Shown: one piece after another, positions 19,938 to 29,516 of the stretch
Numbering within the stretch: the first letter of the stretch is position 1
Layout: every line of letters starts with the position of its first letter
NCBI GenBank assembly: GCA_030426355.1
Contig: JAUHYQ010000005.1
Span: forward strand, 1-64,000
Length of the DNA stretch: 64,000 nt
Reading direction: 5' to 3'
Source of the DNA: Gammaproteobacteria bacterium
GTDB taxonomy: Bacteria; Pseudomonadota; Gammaproteobacteria; Steroidobacterales; GCA-2729495
Made by a program: the position numbers and the translations under genes
The notes under the pieces: model-generated
Seen by the model: the letters and a program-made list of their open reading frames with translations, nothing else
Told to the model about the DNA's origin: nothing
The model's database searches: none

Positions 19938-20933
19938 TTAGTGTGCATCAGCGGCCGGACTGTCATTCGCCGCCCGCTCGACCAGCCCGGTCGCGCGATC
20001 ACCGGCTAAAAAGTTAATCACATCCGGCACAATTTCCGCGCCGGCCTCCTGCACAGCCATGTGCCCGACGTTGGGGTAGCTGATAAAGTTGATCGTCGGC
20101 GCGCTTTCCAGCAGGTGCAGAATTTCTTCGTGCTGCTCAAATTTGGCAGTCTGGTTGTCTTCGCCCCAAAGCAGCAGCACCGGAACGTTGATCGAGCGAT
20201 AAACCGAATAAATGTCGCCCGAGTCGTATTGCTTCAGGCGATCAAGCTGCGCTTCGCGTTGCCCGGGGTAGCGCCATAGCTCGAACCACTGATCGATCAG
20301 GTCATCGCTTAGTTTGGCATCGTCGCTGAACCCGCTCGTCAACATGGATTTGGGCAGGGCACGCGGCATGATGTATTTCAGCAGATAGGCAGCGTCCGGC
20401 ATGTCGCCCCGCGGGCCGGCTTTCTGCTCCTTACCTTCAATGGAGCCCGGGCTAAGGAGAATAAGGTTGTTAATTCGTTCCGGGTGCTTGGCGGTGTAAA
20501 GCACAGATACTGTTCCGCCCAGCGAGGTGCCAGCGATGGTGAAAGTATCCAGACCGACGGCATCAATAAATTTTTCGGTCAGTTCCATGGTGCGTTCCAG
20601 CGTGTAATCGCCGGTCGGGTCAGGACCCGAAAGTCCGTGGCTGGTCATATCGAAGCGGACGACGCGGTAGTCGTTCTTCAGGGCCTCCGCCCAGGGTTCC
20701 CATCCCAGCAGGCTGGCAAAGTTGGCGTGAATCAGCAATATAGCTGGGGCATCGCGCGGACCCTCGTCGCGATAATGGAGTCGCGCGCCCGCAACATTCA
20801 TGAAACGCGACTCGCTGTTCATGTATTTTGCTTCGAGCTGCTCGCGAGGGATATCGCGGTAGGCCCACAAGGCAAACAGCAGGGCGGCAACGGCTATCAG
20901 CACCAAACCAAGCAGCACCTTCAAAAATTTCAT
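19938..20933 (-). CDS. Alpha/beta hydrolase
   Basis: N-terminal TM; LLIHANFASLLGWEPW, FTIAGTSLGGTVSVLYTAKHPERINNLILLSPG (nucleophile elbow GTSLGG), NVGHMA. Confidence 0.9.
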   Translation of the reverse strand: MKFLKVLLGLVLIAVAALLFALWAYRDIPREQLEAKYMNSESRFMNVAGARLHYRDEGPRDAPAILLIHANFASLLGWEPWAEALKNDYRVVRFDMTSHGLSGPDPTGDYTLERTMELTEKFIDAVGLDTFTIAGTSLGGTVSVLYTAKHPERINNLILLSPGSIEGKEQKAGPRGDMPDAAYLLKYIMPRALPKSMLTSGFSDDAKLSDDLIDQWFELWRYPGQREAQLDRLKQYDSGDIYSVYRSINVPVLLLWGEDNQTAKFEQHEEILHLLESAPTINFISYPNVGHMAVQEAGAEIVPDVINFLAGDRATGLVERAANDSPAADAH

Positions 20934-21075
20934 CGCGACATCCTATCCTGTGTCAGGGGTGCTAAAACTACCGCGTAGCGCCGCCAAAGCAAAGCAAACG
21001 GGCGTTTTACTCACAATCTCGCGAGTACCGACTATCGACTTGGAATATTGACCCTGCACGAAGTCGAGGGTTATA

Positions 21076-21094
21076 TATCGACACTCTGTCGATA
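21076..21094. promoter_or_regulatory. Palindromic operator candidate upstream of the ABC/TetR operon
   Basis: TATCGAC-ACTCT-GTCGATA, perfect 7-bp arms, 15 bp before the ABC permease ATG; an extra TATCGAC half-site at 21033-21039. Confidence 0.55.
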
Positions 21095-21108
21095 AATGAT
21101 AACGAGCC

Positions 21109-22248
21109 ATGTTTATAGCTATACGAGATTTGCGATTCGCCTGGGGCCGCTTTTTGCTGATGGCGGTCGTAGTGGCCCTGGTGGCCTTTCTCACCACCTT
21201 GCTGAGCGGGCTGGCATCGGGTCTGGTCAAAAACAACATTTCCGGGCTGGAGCAGCTGGACTTTACCCACCTCGCTTTTGAATACGGTAACAAGCCCAGC
21301 TACCGGAACAGTCTTATTGAGCGCGACATGTGGGAGGGGTGGCGAGAGCTGCAGGGAGTCGAGGAACTCGAGCCGCTGGGACACAGCACTTTTAACGCCA
21401 GGTTGCTGGACAACACATCGCTCGACGATGTGGTGCTTTGGGGCATAGAACCGGGCAGTTTTCTCGAGCCTGACGTGCTCGAGGGAGAGCAACTTGGAAA
21501 CGTGGAAAACGGCGTAATTATTTCAGAGTTGCTGGTAGAACGCGGCTTAAAGCTCGGTGACACTTTCAAACTGGATCGCGCACTAACCGAGCTGAAGGTC
21601 ATCGGCGTCGTCCAGGAGCTCAACATTGGCCACGTCCCCATTGTTTATACCCCGATACGCAAATGGCAGGAGGCAACTTACGGCCCGCCAGGTTATGACG
21701 GCAGCGAAAAGCTCCCCGACGTCTTGTTCGACTACGCCACATTGATCGCAATGAAGCTCGATTCCAGCGTTACTGACGAAGCTATTGCAGAAATGGATAT
21801 GGAGATGGGCACACTGACAGTTGACCGTCCAGGCGCATACATAGCGTCCACCGGTTACCGTGAAGAAATCATGACTGTGCAGATGATTCAGGGCTTTTTG
21901 CTGGTGATCTCTGCCGTGGTTATAGGAGCCTTTTTTACGGTGTGGACAATTCAACGCACCCAGGAAATCGGCCTCGTCAAAGCACTGGGTGCATCCAATG
22001 GCTATTTAATGCGTGATGCCCTGGGGCAGGTGGTCATCCTCATGCTGGTCGGAGCCGCCTTGGGTGTTGCAGTTGCGCTGCGGCTGGGGGTGATATTCGT
22101 GGAAGGCGGTTTCCCCTTTGCCATGGAATACAGCGCTGCCGCCGCCATGGCCGGTTTGCTTATTGCGGCGGGTTTGATTGGCAGTGCGCTCTCGGTCGGG
22201 CTGATTACCCGGGTAGATCCGATCATCGCATTGGGAGCGCAGAAATGA
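21109..22248 (+). CDS. ABC transporter permease (FtsX/DevC-like)
   Basis: N-terminal TM, large periplasmic domain, C-terminal FtsX-like TM region (TVWTIQRTQEIGLVKALGASNGYLMRDAL). Confidence 0.9.
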   Translation: MFIAIRDLRFAWGRFLLMAVVVALVAFLTTLLSGLASGLVKNNISGLEQLDFTHLAFEYGNKPSYRNSLIERDMWEGWRELQGVEELEPLGHSTFNARLLDNTSLDDVVLWGIEPGSFLEPDVLEGEQLGNVENGVIISELLVERGLKLGDTFKLDRALTELKVIGVVQELNIGHVPIVYTPIRKWQEATYGPPGYDGSEKLPDVLFDYATLIAMKLDSSVTDEAIAEMDMEMGTLTVDRPGAYIASTGYREEIMTVQMIQGFLLVISAVVIGAFFTVWTIQRTQEIGLVKALGASNGYLMRDALGQVVILMLVGAALGVAVALRLGVIFVEGGFPFAMEYSAAAAMAGLLIAAGLIGSALSVGLITRVDPIIALGAQK

Positions 22249-22922
22249 GTCTGGAAATTAATGACGTTTCCCTTTTACTGGGCGATGGCGATCAGCAGGT
22301 TAAGGCGCTTGACCACGTCAGCGCGACGGTTCAACCGGGCGAGTTGATTGCGGTAGCAGGCCCTTCCGGAGCAGGTAAATCCAGCCTGCTTGCCGTATGC
22401 GGTGGCCTGCGGCAGCCCACTTCAGGCACCGTCTCGATTGGCGGCACCCGGATATCCAGCATGTCACCGGCTGATCTGACTCGCGTCCGCCGCGAAAAAA
22501 TTGGCTTTGTGTTTCAGCTTTCGAATCTGGTGCCGGCACTCACCTCTCTGGATCAGTTGCTGATGTTGGTGCATCTCCAGGGTCGACGACCCAACAAGGC
22601 CGACCGCGAACATGCGCGAGCGCTTCTGGATGAGGTGGGTATGTCACATCGTGCAGACCGCCGTCCGAATCAGTTGTCCGGCGGTGAACGCCAGCGCGTA
22701 GGCATTGCACGCGCCTTAATGACATCGCCGGAAATCATGCTGGTTGATGAGCCGACCTCAATGCTTGATCACAATCGCGGTCACGCTATCGTCGAGCTGC
22801 TTGCCGCCCGTTGTCGGGACCACGGCGTAGCGACGCTGATGGTTACACACGACCGAGGCATGCTAGATGCAGCCAGTCGTGTATTTAACATTCTTGATGG
22901 AAAATTGAGCGAGGCAGTCTGA
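22245..22922 (+). CDS. ABC transporter ATP-binding protein (LolD/DevA-like)
   Basis: GPSGAGKSSLL, LSGGERQRVGIARALMTSPEIMLVDEPTSMLD. Confidence 0.95.
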   Translation: MSLEINDVSLLLGDGDQQVKALDHVSATVQPGELIAVAGPSGAGKSSLLAVCGGLRQPTSGTVSIGGTRISSMSPADLTRVRREKIGFVFQLSNLVPALTSLDQLLMLVHLQGRRPNKADREHARALLDEVGMSHRADRRPNQLSGGERQRVGIARALMTSPEIMLVDEPTSMLDHNRGHAIVELLAARCRDHGVATLMVTHDRGMLDAASRVFNILDGKLSEAV

Positions 22923-23509
22923 TGCCCCGTATAGAAGCGGCCAGTATCGACGAACATGTGCGCCGGCAAACGGCCCGCATAACGGCGTCTGCTAAAAGGA
23001 TGTTTGCGCGCCAGGGCTTTCGGCGTACCGATATGGCAGATATCGCTGCCGAAGTGGGCCTGGCCCGTAACTCACTCTACCGTTATTTTCCGAACAAGGA
23101 CTACATCCTGCTTGCCTGTATAGAAGAGGACATGGCGCCTCATCTGGCGTGGCTTGAGACACTGACGGAGAGTTTTCCGGATGCACACGAAAGAGTGCTC
23201 GCCTGGGTGAACGCGCAGTTTGATCTGGCCACCGGGCCTTCTCACGTAACCATGGAATTCATGGCGGAAGTGGATAGAGGCAGTGTCGATCTCGCGCGGC
23301 GTATAGCCGAGCTGCACATGGCGCCCAATCGCGCATTGCAGCAAGCGTTGGCGGAGTTTCCCGAGCGTGCGGATCATGCCGGCCTGCATGCGGCCATGAT
23401 TGGCAACATGGTGCTGGCGGCAACCCGCGAAGCTCAGGGGAAGTCGGATACCGAAATGACGGTGATTAAGCGGGAACTGACCCGCGTCGTTGCCAGTCTG
23501 TTGAAATAG
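22922..23509 (+). CDS. TetR/AcrR family regulator
   Basis: ASAKRMFARQGFRRTDMADIAAEVGLARNSLYRYFPNKDYIL; starts on the last base of the ABC ATPase gene. Confidence 0.92.
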   Translation: MPRIEAASIDEHVRRQTARITASAKRMFARQGFRRTDMADIAAEVGLARNSLYRYFPNKDYILLACIEEDMAPHLAWLETLTESFPDAHERVLAWVNAQFDLATGPSHVTMEFMAEVDRGSVDLARRIAELHMAPNRALQQALAEFPERADHAGLHAAMIGNMVLAATREAQGKSDTEMTVIKRELTRVVASLLK

Positions 23510-23527
23510 TTACTGAAAGGAATAGTT

Positions 23528-24637
23528 ATGCTGCATTCTCACATTAATAAGCCCGCAAGCGCCGTTGCCGGCATTGCACTGACTTTGATTTTCGCTGCTG
23601 CCCCGGCCGTCGCGCAGGATGCCCATCAGCATCACGGCCACGGGGATATTCCCGCAATGGATGAGGATGGGCGCCGACTCGATCCCAATGCGGCGGCCCA
23701 TGAAATGACTGACGAGCAGCTTGCCGGTTTACGCGAGAAGGTCGCGCTGTATCGCGCCCTGACAGACCGCGAGGCACGCATGAACATGGCGATGATGGGC
23801 GCCAACTACGAGTGGTATATCAGCGACCCTGAGTTGCAAGGTGATGTCGGCGTACTGATACTTTCGCACGGGGTGGGTGAGAACAGCGACCGGCTTTTGG
23901 TGGAATCACTCAAGCCGATGGCGGAGCAACGCCCTTCAGCGATTGCCTTCGGCATGGCCATGATGATGTCGTCGCAAATCCAGTCGTCGGTGGATGACCT
24001 CACGGCGCGCGGCGTCAAGAAGATTGTGCTCGTACCGACTGCGCTTACGGAGTACAACTCCCTGAGTCGTCATTGGAAGTACATATTCAATATGTACGAT
24101 GAACCGTCCTATCTAGATGTACCGCGAGTAAAGTCAGACGCGACCTTTGTCATGACCAAACACTTTGATGATCACCCTCTGATCACTGAAATATTGCTGG
24201 ACTACACGTTGGAAAAAAGCAAAAACCAGAGCAATGAAGTGGTCATCATTGTCGGGCATGGCCCGGAAGAGATAGAAGACAACGAGCGTGACCTCGCGAT
24301 ATTGCAAAATCACGTTGATCGAATTAAGGCGCGGACTGACTTTGCCGATGTGAAAGTCATCAACGTACAGGACGACGCTCTGCCGCCGATAAGAAAGTCC
24401 AATGTGAAGAAGTTGCAGCGCTGGATTACGAGCGCCAAGCGTCGCGGTCAGGATGTCATTGTGACGGTCGCCGCTTCGGCAAGTTTCGGCGTGCAGCAGC
24501 ACATCGAGGAAGATCTGCGTGGTTTCGACTATGCATTTGCCGACAAGGGCTTTAACGAGCATCCCAACTACATCAAGTGGATCAATGCGGCGGTTGATGA
24601 AAGCCTCGCCAGCGAGAGTTTAGCGAACGCGAATTAG
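23528..24637 (+). CDS. Exported CbiX/sirohydrochlorin-chelatase-like protein (copy 1)
   Basis: Signal peptide (ALTLIFAAAPAVAQDA), His-rich segment DAHQHHGHGD, two lobes with VLILSHGVGENSD and VVIIVGHGPEEIEDN. Confidence 0.72.
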   Translation: MLHSHINKPASAVAGIALTLIFAAAPAVAQDAHQHHGHGDIPAMDEDGRRLDPNAAAHEMTDEQLAGLREKVALYRALTDREARMNMAMMGANYEWYISDPELQGDVGVLILSHGVGENSDRLLVESLKPMAEQRPSAIAFGMAMMMSSQIQSSVDDLTARGVKKIVLVPTALTEYNSLSRHWKYIFNMYDEPSYLDVPRVKSDATFVMTKHFDDHPLITEILLDYTLEKSKNQSNEVVIIVGHGPEEIEDNERDLAILQNHVDRIKARTDFADVKVINVQDDALPPIRKSNVKKLQRWITSAKRRGQDVIVTVAASASFGVQQHIEEDLRGFDYAFADKGFNEHPNYIKWINAAVDESLASESLANAN

Positions 24638-25204
24638 CCCGGTTTTTATGCCTGCCCAGCGTCCGGCCGCGCTTAATAACAAGAGTGCTGCAACGGCGAA
24701 ACTCGTGTACATGCAGGCCAGTTTCGCCTTTTTGGCCAACACACCTAATTGCGCTGCGAGCTCTGCCGGTTCGGGCCATGCTGTAACTACCCAAAGAAAG
24801 TTCAGGTTCTCGAGGTAGTCGAATACGGTGGCCAGCATCAGCAGCAGCAACAGCTTGCGATCGACGGCTATGGCATACCAGCGTGGTGCGGCGTGGCGCA
24901 GCGCAAAAGCGCACACAGTCGCCATAAACAGTCCGGCCAATAGTGGAAAGGCAAAATCAATTGCCTGAAACAGATAATAGTCGGCAAAGGCCTGATCTGT
25001 GTAGCCGTTAAGCTGTTCAAAAACCTGCACCGCTTGCAAATTGTTCTGCATGTCAAACGGCACATTTCCCGACGACACGTCTGGAAACCCGGCGGTAATA
25101 AGGCTTAGCCCCCGCAGTGTGGCGAACTGCCCGACGAACAGCAGAAGTATTTTCCACCAGGATTCGGAGCAGCTTACGATGAAGCGATTCAATACGGATA
25201 TCAT
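24620..25204 (-). CDS. Hypothetical membrane protein (about 4 TM)
   Basis: 194 aa, several strongly hydrophobic segments; lies antisense between the two CbiX-like genes. Confidence 0.7.
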   Translation of the reverse strand: MISVLNRFIVSCSESWWKILLLFVGQFATLRGLSLITAGFPDVSSGNVPFDMQNNLQAVQVFEQLNGYTDQAFADYYLFQAIDFAFPLLAGLFMATVCAFALRHAAPRWYAIAVDRKLLLLLMLATVFDYLENLNFLWVVTAWPEPAELAAQLGVLAKKAKLACMYTSFAVAALLLLSAAGRWAGIKTGLIRVR

Positions 25205-25326
25205 GGCAACGCACCACCTTTTGCATCAGCATATCAGCGATGGCTGATGTTACCATCGCCGGGCCACGCTGCCCCCGGGACGAACAAGTTGCGTTCACGC
25301 AGCGCGCTCAACGAGAGAGAATTGCG

Positions 25327-26412
25327 ATGCGTTTGCCGCTTATCCTGATGTTTGTATCAGTTTTTCAGATTGCCGGATGCGCGGGTAATCCGGCTTCGCG
25401 CGCGACGCTTATTGAAGCGGGCACCGAAGTTCGCGAAATACCGGCGGCACCGCCGGATGCCGAAGGGCGGCAACTCGAGCAGGTTCCTCACGTTATGGAT
25501 GCGGCAATGATGGCGGAGTTGCGACAGCGTTTAGATCGTTACAAGGGCCTGAACGATCAGATCATTATGCAATCCATGCGCGCGATGGGGCCAAATTACA
25601 CCCGGTACCTCAGCGATCAGTCGCTGCGCGGCGATATTGGCGTGCTCATTTTGACGCACGGTTTTGGCGACCACGGCGATCGCTTGCTGGGAAAACGCGT
25701 GCGTGCAATCGCCGAAGCCAAGCCCACTGCATTGGCAATGGGTATGAGCATGATGACTTCCGATCATGTGCAGTTGGCGCTGAACAATCTGGCCGCTGCG
25801 GGTGCGAAGGATATTATCGTTGTGCCGGCGATCAGTACCCGCTTCAACTCCATGATGCGTCAATGGAACTATATTTTTGATTTGCAGCCGGAACCCGCTT
25901 ATGCGTCGGTTCCTCATGTGATTCCACCCGCGCGTCTGCATATCGTATCCCCGCTTGAGGATCACGAGCTTGTGGGCGAAATTCTGGTGGAGTACGCAGC
26001 AGAAATAAGCACTGATCCTGCTCGCGAGGAAGTGATTATTGTTGCGCACGGCCCTGTTGGCAGTGAGGATAATCAGACCCAGCTCGCCATGCTTCGTCGG
26101 TTGGCCAATTACATTGACGTGCGGGCGGAGTACGCAGCGGTCAGCGCATTCACTTTACAGGATGACGCAGCGATTGATGTTCGCGTTGCCAACGTGCGCG
26201 CGCTACGTGATAAGGTTCGCGCGGCGGAAGAGTCCGGACGTAGTGTGCTGATTGTCACCAACTTGCTGGGTACTCGTCTGGTGCAAGGCAATTTGCGTCG
26301 CGACCTTACGGGGTTGAACTACAGGATGAATGCCAAAGGCCTCATCCAGCACCCGAACTTCATACGCTGGATTGAGTGGTCTGTCGCCACGGCGGCGGCT
26401 GACATAAAATGA
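25327..26412 (+). CDS. Exported CbiX-like lipoprotein (copy 2)
   Basis: Lipobox FQIAGCAGNP; VLILTHGFGDHGD and VIIVAHGPVGSEDN; collinear with copy 1. Confidence 0.72.
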   Translation: MRLPLILMFVSVFQIAGCAGNPASRATLIEAGTEVREIPAAPPDAEGRQLEQVPHVMDAAMMAELRQRLDRYKGLNDQIIMQSMRAMGPNYTRYLSDQSLRGDIGVLILTHGFGDHGDRLLGKRVRAIAEAKPTALAMGMSMMTSDHVQLALNNLAAAGAKDIIVVPAISTRFNSMMRQWNYIFDLQPEPAYASVPHVIPPARLHIVSPLEDHELVGEILVEYAAEISTDPAREEVIIVAHGPVGSEDNQTQLAMLRRLANYIDVRAEYAAVSAFTLQDDAAIDVRVANVRALRDKVRAAEESGRSVLIVTNLLGTRLVQGNLRRDLTGLNYRMNAKGLIQHPNFIRWIEWSVATAAADIK

Positions 26413-26436
26413 CACCTTAATTCCAGGGGGATAATC

Positions 26437-27699
26437 GTGTTGGAGACTTACTACCTGTATGTGGGGCTGGCGCTGCTGTTTGGCATTTTTATGGCATGGG
26501 GTATTGGTGCCAATGATGTCGCCAACGCCATGGCGACCTCCATCGGCTCGGGTGCTCTCACTATAAGGCAGGCCCTGTTGGTTGCCGCGGTGTTTGAATT
26601 TGCCGGCGCCATTCTCGCGGGAGGTGAAGTCACTTCGACTATACGTAAGGGCATGGTGGATGCGTCTTTATTTGCTGACAGTCCGGAAGTGCTGATGCAG
26701 GGCATGCTGGCTTCCTTGCTGGCAGCAGGAACGTGGCTCTTGATTGCCTCAGTGAAGGGCTGGCCGGTGTCCACAACGCATTCGATTGTAGGTGCAATTG
26801 TGGGTTTTGCCGTCATCGCGGTGGGCGTTGACGCGGTTGAGTGGAGCAAAATCGGCACTATTGTGATGAGTTGGGTAATTTCGCCGCTGACAGCGGGCTT
26901 GATTTCCTACGCAGTGTTTTACTCCATTAAGAAATTGATCCTGGTACGAAAAAAGCCTTTCAAGCGCGCCAAGCGGTATGCTCCTTACTACGTGCTGGTA
27001 GCAGTCACCCTGATTGTATTGGTCACCATATTCAAGGGTCTCAAGCACGTGGGGCTTACCCTTTCGACCCTGGAAAGTTACTCCATCGCGCTGTTGTTCG
27101 GAGTGGTGGCGGCCTGGCTGAGCAGCATCGCGATCAACCGTGTGCGCATTGATGAAAATGCTCGCAGGCAGTTCGAGCACAAGAAGGTTGAAACGGTATT
27201 TGCAATTCTGATGATATTTACCGCCTGCACGATGGCTTTCGCGCACGGTTCCAACGATGTGGCAAATGCAATCGGCCCGGTTGCAGCGGTGGTTTCGATT
27301 GCTGAGCAGGGCTCGGTGGCGCAAAAATCGGGGGTGCCTATCTGGATTCTGGTGGTTGGCGGGCTAGGTATTGTCGTGGGTCTGGGTACTTACGGGCGCA
27401 AAGTAATCACGGTAGTGGGCTCACACATTACTCAATTAACTCCGGTGCGAGGGTTTTCGGCCGAAATCGCGGCGGCATTTACCATTGTCGTGGCATCCGG
27501 TACTGGCATGCCGGTTTCCACTACGCATACGCTTATTGGCGCGGTACTGGGTGTGGGCCTGGTTAAAGGCCGACGGGCAATTAACACCGGGGTGATAAAA
27601 GGAATCTTCTTGTCATGGCTGGTTACGGTGCCCGCAGGTGCCATGTTGTCGATTTTGTTTTATCTTGGGTTACGTGCGGTGTTGCCCGCGCCACTGTGA
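26437..27699 (+). CDS. pitA: Inorganic phosphate transporter, PiT family
   Basis: GANDVANAMATSIGSGALT and GSNDVANAIGPVAAV repeats; PVSTTH twice. Confidence 0.95.
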   Translation: MLETYYLYVGLALLFGIFMAWGIGANDVANAMATSIGSGALTIRQALLVAAVFEFAGAILAGGEVTSTIRKGMVDASLFADSPEVLMQGMLASLLAAGTWLLIASVKGWPVSTTHSIVGAIVGFAVIAVGVDAVEWSKIGTIVMSWVISPLTAGLISYAVFYSIKKLILVRKKPFKRAKRYAPYYVLVAVTLIVLVTIFKGLKHVGLTLSTLESYSIALLFGVVAAWLSSIAINRVRIDENARRQFEHKKVETVFAILMIFTACTMAFAHGSNDVANAIGPVAAVVSIAEQGSVAQKSGVPIWILVVGGLGIVVGLGTYGRKVITVVGSHITQLTPVRGFSAEIAAAFTIVVASGTGMPVSTTHTLIGAVLGVGLVKGRRAINTGVIKGIFLSWLVTVPAGAMLSILFYLGLRAVLPAPL

Positions 27700-27717
27700 T
27701 TGGCACTTTTTATTCGG

Positions 27718-27756
27718 CCATAAAAAAACCCCGCTTCCGGCGGGGTTTTTTTATGG
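27718..27756. terminator. Bidirectional intrinsic terminator
   Basis: CCATAAAAAAACCCCGC-TTCCG-GCGGGGTTTTTTTATGG, perfect 17-bp arms between convergent genes. Confidence 0.93.
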
Positions 27757-27781
27757 CTTAAAGCCGTGAATTGATGAGGCC

Positions 27782-28153
27782 TTACTCGACCGCCACCCAG
27801 TCACCGCCCTGAAAGCCGCAGCCGATTTCAAGGCCGCCGGCATCGCCGGAGTAGTAGCGCAGTTTGGTGGCACCTAAATCACATGTGCCCACCAGTCCTT
27901 CGCTCGCACACGCGCCAGCAGCGTGCACGGCGTTGGCGTTGTCATCAGTTTCGCCGAGAGCTGTACAGCTTTCTGCACCTACCGGCTCCTGACAAACGTC
28001 AAAAGGCCCGGCAAACATATTTTCCTGCACATAGGTGCAGCTGCCTTCGCCTGAAATCTCGGGGCCGCCTTCATGAGCAGCTGCGAATACGGTGGAAGTA
28101 CTGCCCAGTGCAACAACAGCGGCAGCGACACTAAGAATCTGGTTAATTTTCAT
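27782..28153 (-). CDS. Secreted cysteine-containing hypothetical protein
   Basis: Signal peptide (AAAVVALGSTSTVFAAA) and six Cys in the mature part; directly downstream of a shared terminator. Confidence 0.65.
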   Translation of the reverse strand: MKINQILSVAAAVVALGSTSTVFAAAHEGGPEISGEGSCTYVQENMFAGPFDVCQEPVGAESCTALGETDDNANAVHAAGACASEGLVGTCDLGATKLRYYSGDAGGLEIGCGFQGGDWVAVE

Positions 28154-28268
28154 TGTTACCTATCTCCTCCAATTTAGAGACTGTATTTGGAACTCGCAGC
28201 GCATCATATCAAAAGGATGCTGGCGTATACCCACTTTTTATGTATTGACCCGTTATATCGCGCGGCAG

Positions 28269-28469
28269 TCAATAGTGCGGCGGCCTTTCGTCGGCCGGAT
28301 CAGCATCGCCCCCCGACTCTGCGGTTATCACGCGCTGCCGCAAAGCTTCGCACTTGAGTTCCAGGGCATCGATATGCGCTTGCTGAGCGTAGACCACGTC
28401 ACTGATTTCACTCAGTGCCTGCTCCAGATGCGCCAGCTTTATTTCAATTTCTATAGATTGATTGGTCAC
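28269..28469 (-). CDS. slyX: SlyX protein
   Basis: 66 aa; IEIEIKLAHLEQALSEISDVVYAQQAHIDALELKCEALRQRV; C-terminal DERPPHY. Confidence 0.9.
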   Translation of the reverse strand: MTNQSIEIEIKLAHLEQALSEISDVVYAQQAHIDALELKCEALRQRVITAESGGDADPADERPPHY

Positions 28470-28610
28470 GGTTATACATCCTGTTGCGCCAATGTGATCG
28501 ACGCATTGTTCTCGCTGTGGTCATTTGCAGCGGGGCTTTCGTCATGCAGATTGCACAGCATAAACTATCCACGCCTCGCATTGATGCCGGCATTTATGAG
28601 GACAGACAGC

Positions 28611-29516
28611 ATGGCGACTCAACCTGCACGCCGGACAATTGCACCCGATACAGCAGAATCCGAAGCCCGGCGACAGTTTTTGCGTATCGGCGGCGCGGGC
28701 TTGTTGCTTGCCACCGCACCGTTGTCCCTTATGGGCGCGTCTGCTGCGCTGAATCTCGATGACCCTTGGGATCGTCTGACGGCATTGGCCAAATTGCGTG
28801 GCGACATCGACGGCAGTACGGTTATGTGGTGGATGAAAGGGGTTCGCTATGGCGTAGTGGACAATATCATCACGCCGTTGTTTGGCATGTTGATTGGCAG
28901 TTTTCAGCGACTGCGACCAATACCTGGCAAAGGCTTCGAACTCAACATGTTGGAAATGTCCTATTTCACCGATCTGCAGACCGGCGCAATCCTGGACACC
29001 TTCAAGAACCCCTATAACGGCAAGGTGGTCAAGGTTCCGGAGCAGCGTCTGGGCCCGTACCCGGTGCTTATGAGGCCCACCGGCGTGGTCTTGCCCGATG
29101 TGCCAATGTTCGGCGATGTCGAACTACAAACTCGGGTCGGCCCGGCCATCATTAGCGGCGACGACGTATGGATCCGTGATGACAGCACTGTGCGCGTCGA
29201 CTCGGATCACCCGATGATGGGCAAACACATCTACAACGAGCTGGTTACCTATCGCGGCCGATTGAGCGAACTCAATAATCCCGAAATTACATCGGCGAGT
29301 GCGGATATCAGCTTTCAGTCCGTCACCAGCTGGCGGGAATGGTTTGAAGCGGAGGACGTGGGCGGCCACACGACGGCACGTGCAAACGGCAGCAAGATTT
29401 ATCGCATTGAGGATTTTCCCGCCGAGTATCTCGCCGCCGCTCGTGAGCGACACCCCGAACTGATCGCTGATCCCGATGCCGTGCTTGACACCGCCCCACC
29501 ACTAAAACTTCCGTGA
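28611..29516 (+). CDS. DUF1838-family Tat-exported protein (copy 2)
   Basis: ARRQFLRIGGAGLLLATAPLSLMG; LNLDDPWDRLTALAKLRGDIDG, FTDLQTGAILDTFKNPYNGKVVKV, NPEITSASADISFQSVTSWREWFE; start at 28611 preferred over the long upstream extension. Confidence 0.8.
   Translation: MATQPARRTIAPDTAESEARRQFLRIGGAGLLLATAPLSLMGASAALNLDDPWDRLTALAKLRGDIDGSTVMWWMKGVRYGVVDNIITPLFGMLIGSFQRLRPIPGKGFELNMLEMSYFTDLQTGAILDTFKNPYNGKVVKVPEQRLGPYPVLMRPTGVVLPDVPMFGDVELQTRVGPAIISGDDVWIRDDSTVRVDSDHPMMGKHIYNELVTYRGRLSELNNPEITSASADISFQSVTSWREWFEAEDVGGHTTARANGSKIYRIEDFPAEYLAAARERHPELIADPDAVLDTAPPLKLP

Noticed and set aside
28092-28610. N-terminal extension of the DUF1838 ORF upstream of 28611
   Set aside because: Extension runs antisense to slyX and to the 27782 gene; the Tat signal begins after the ATG at 28611.
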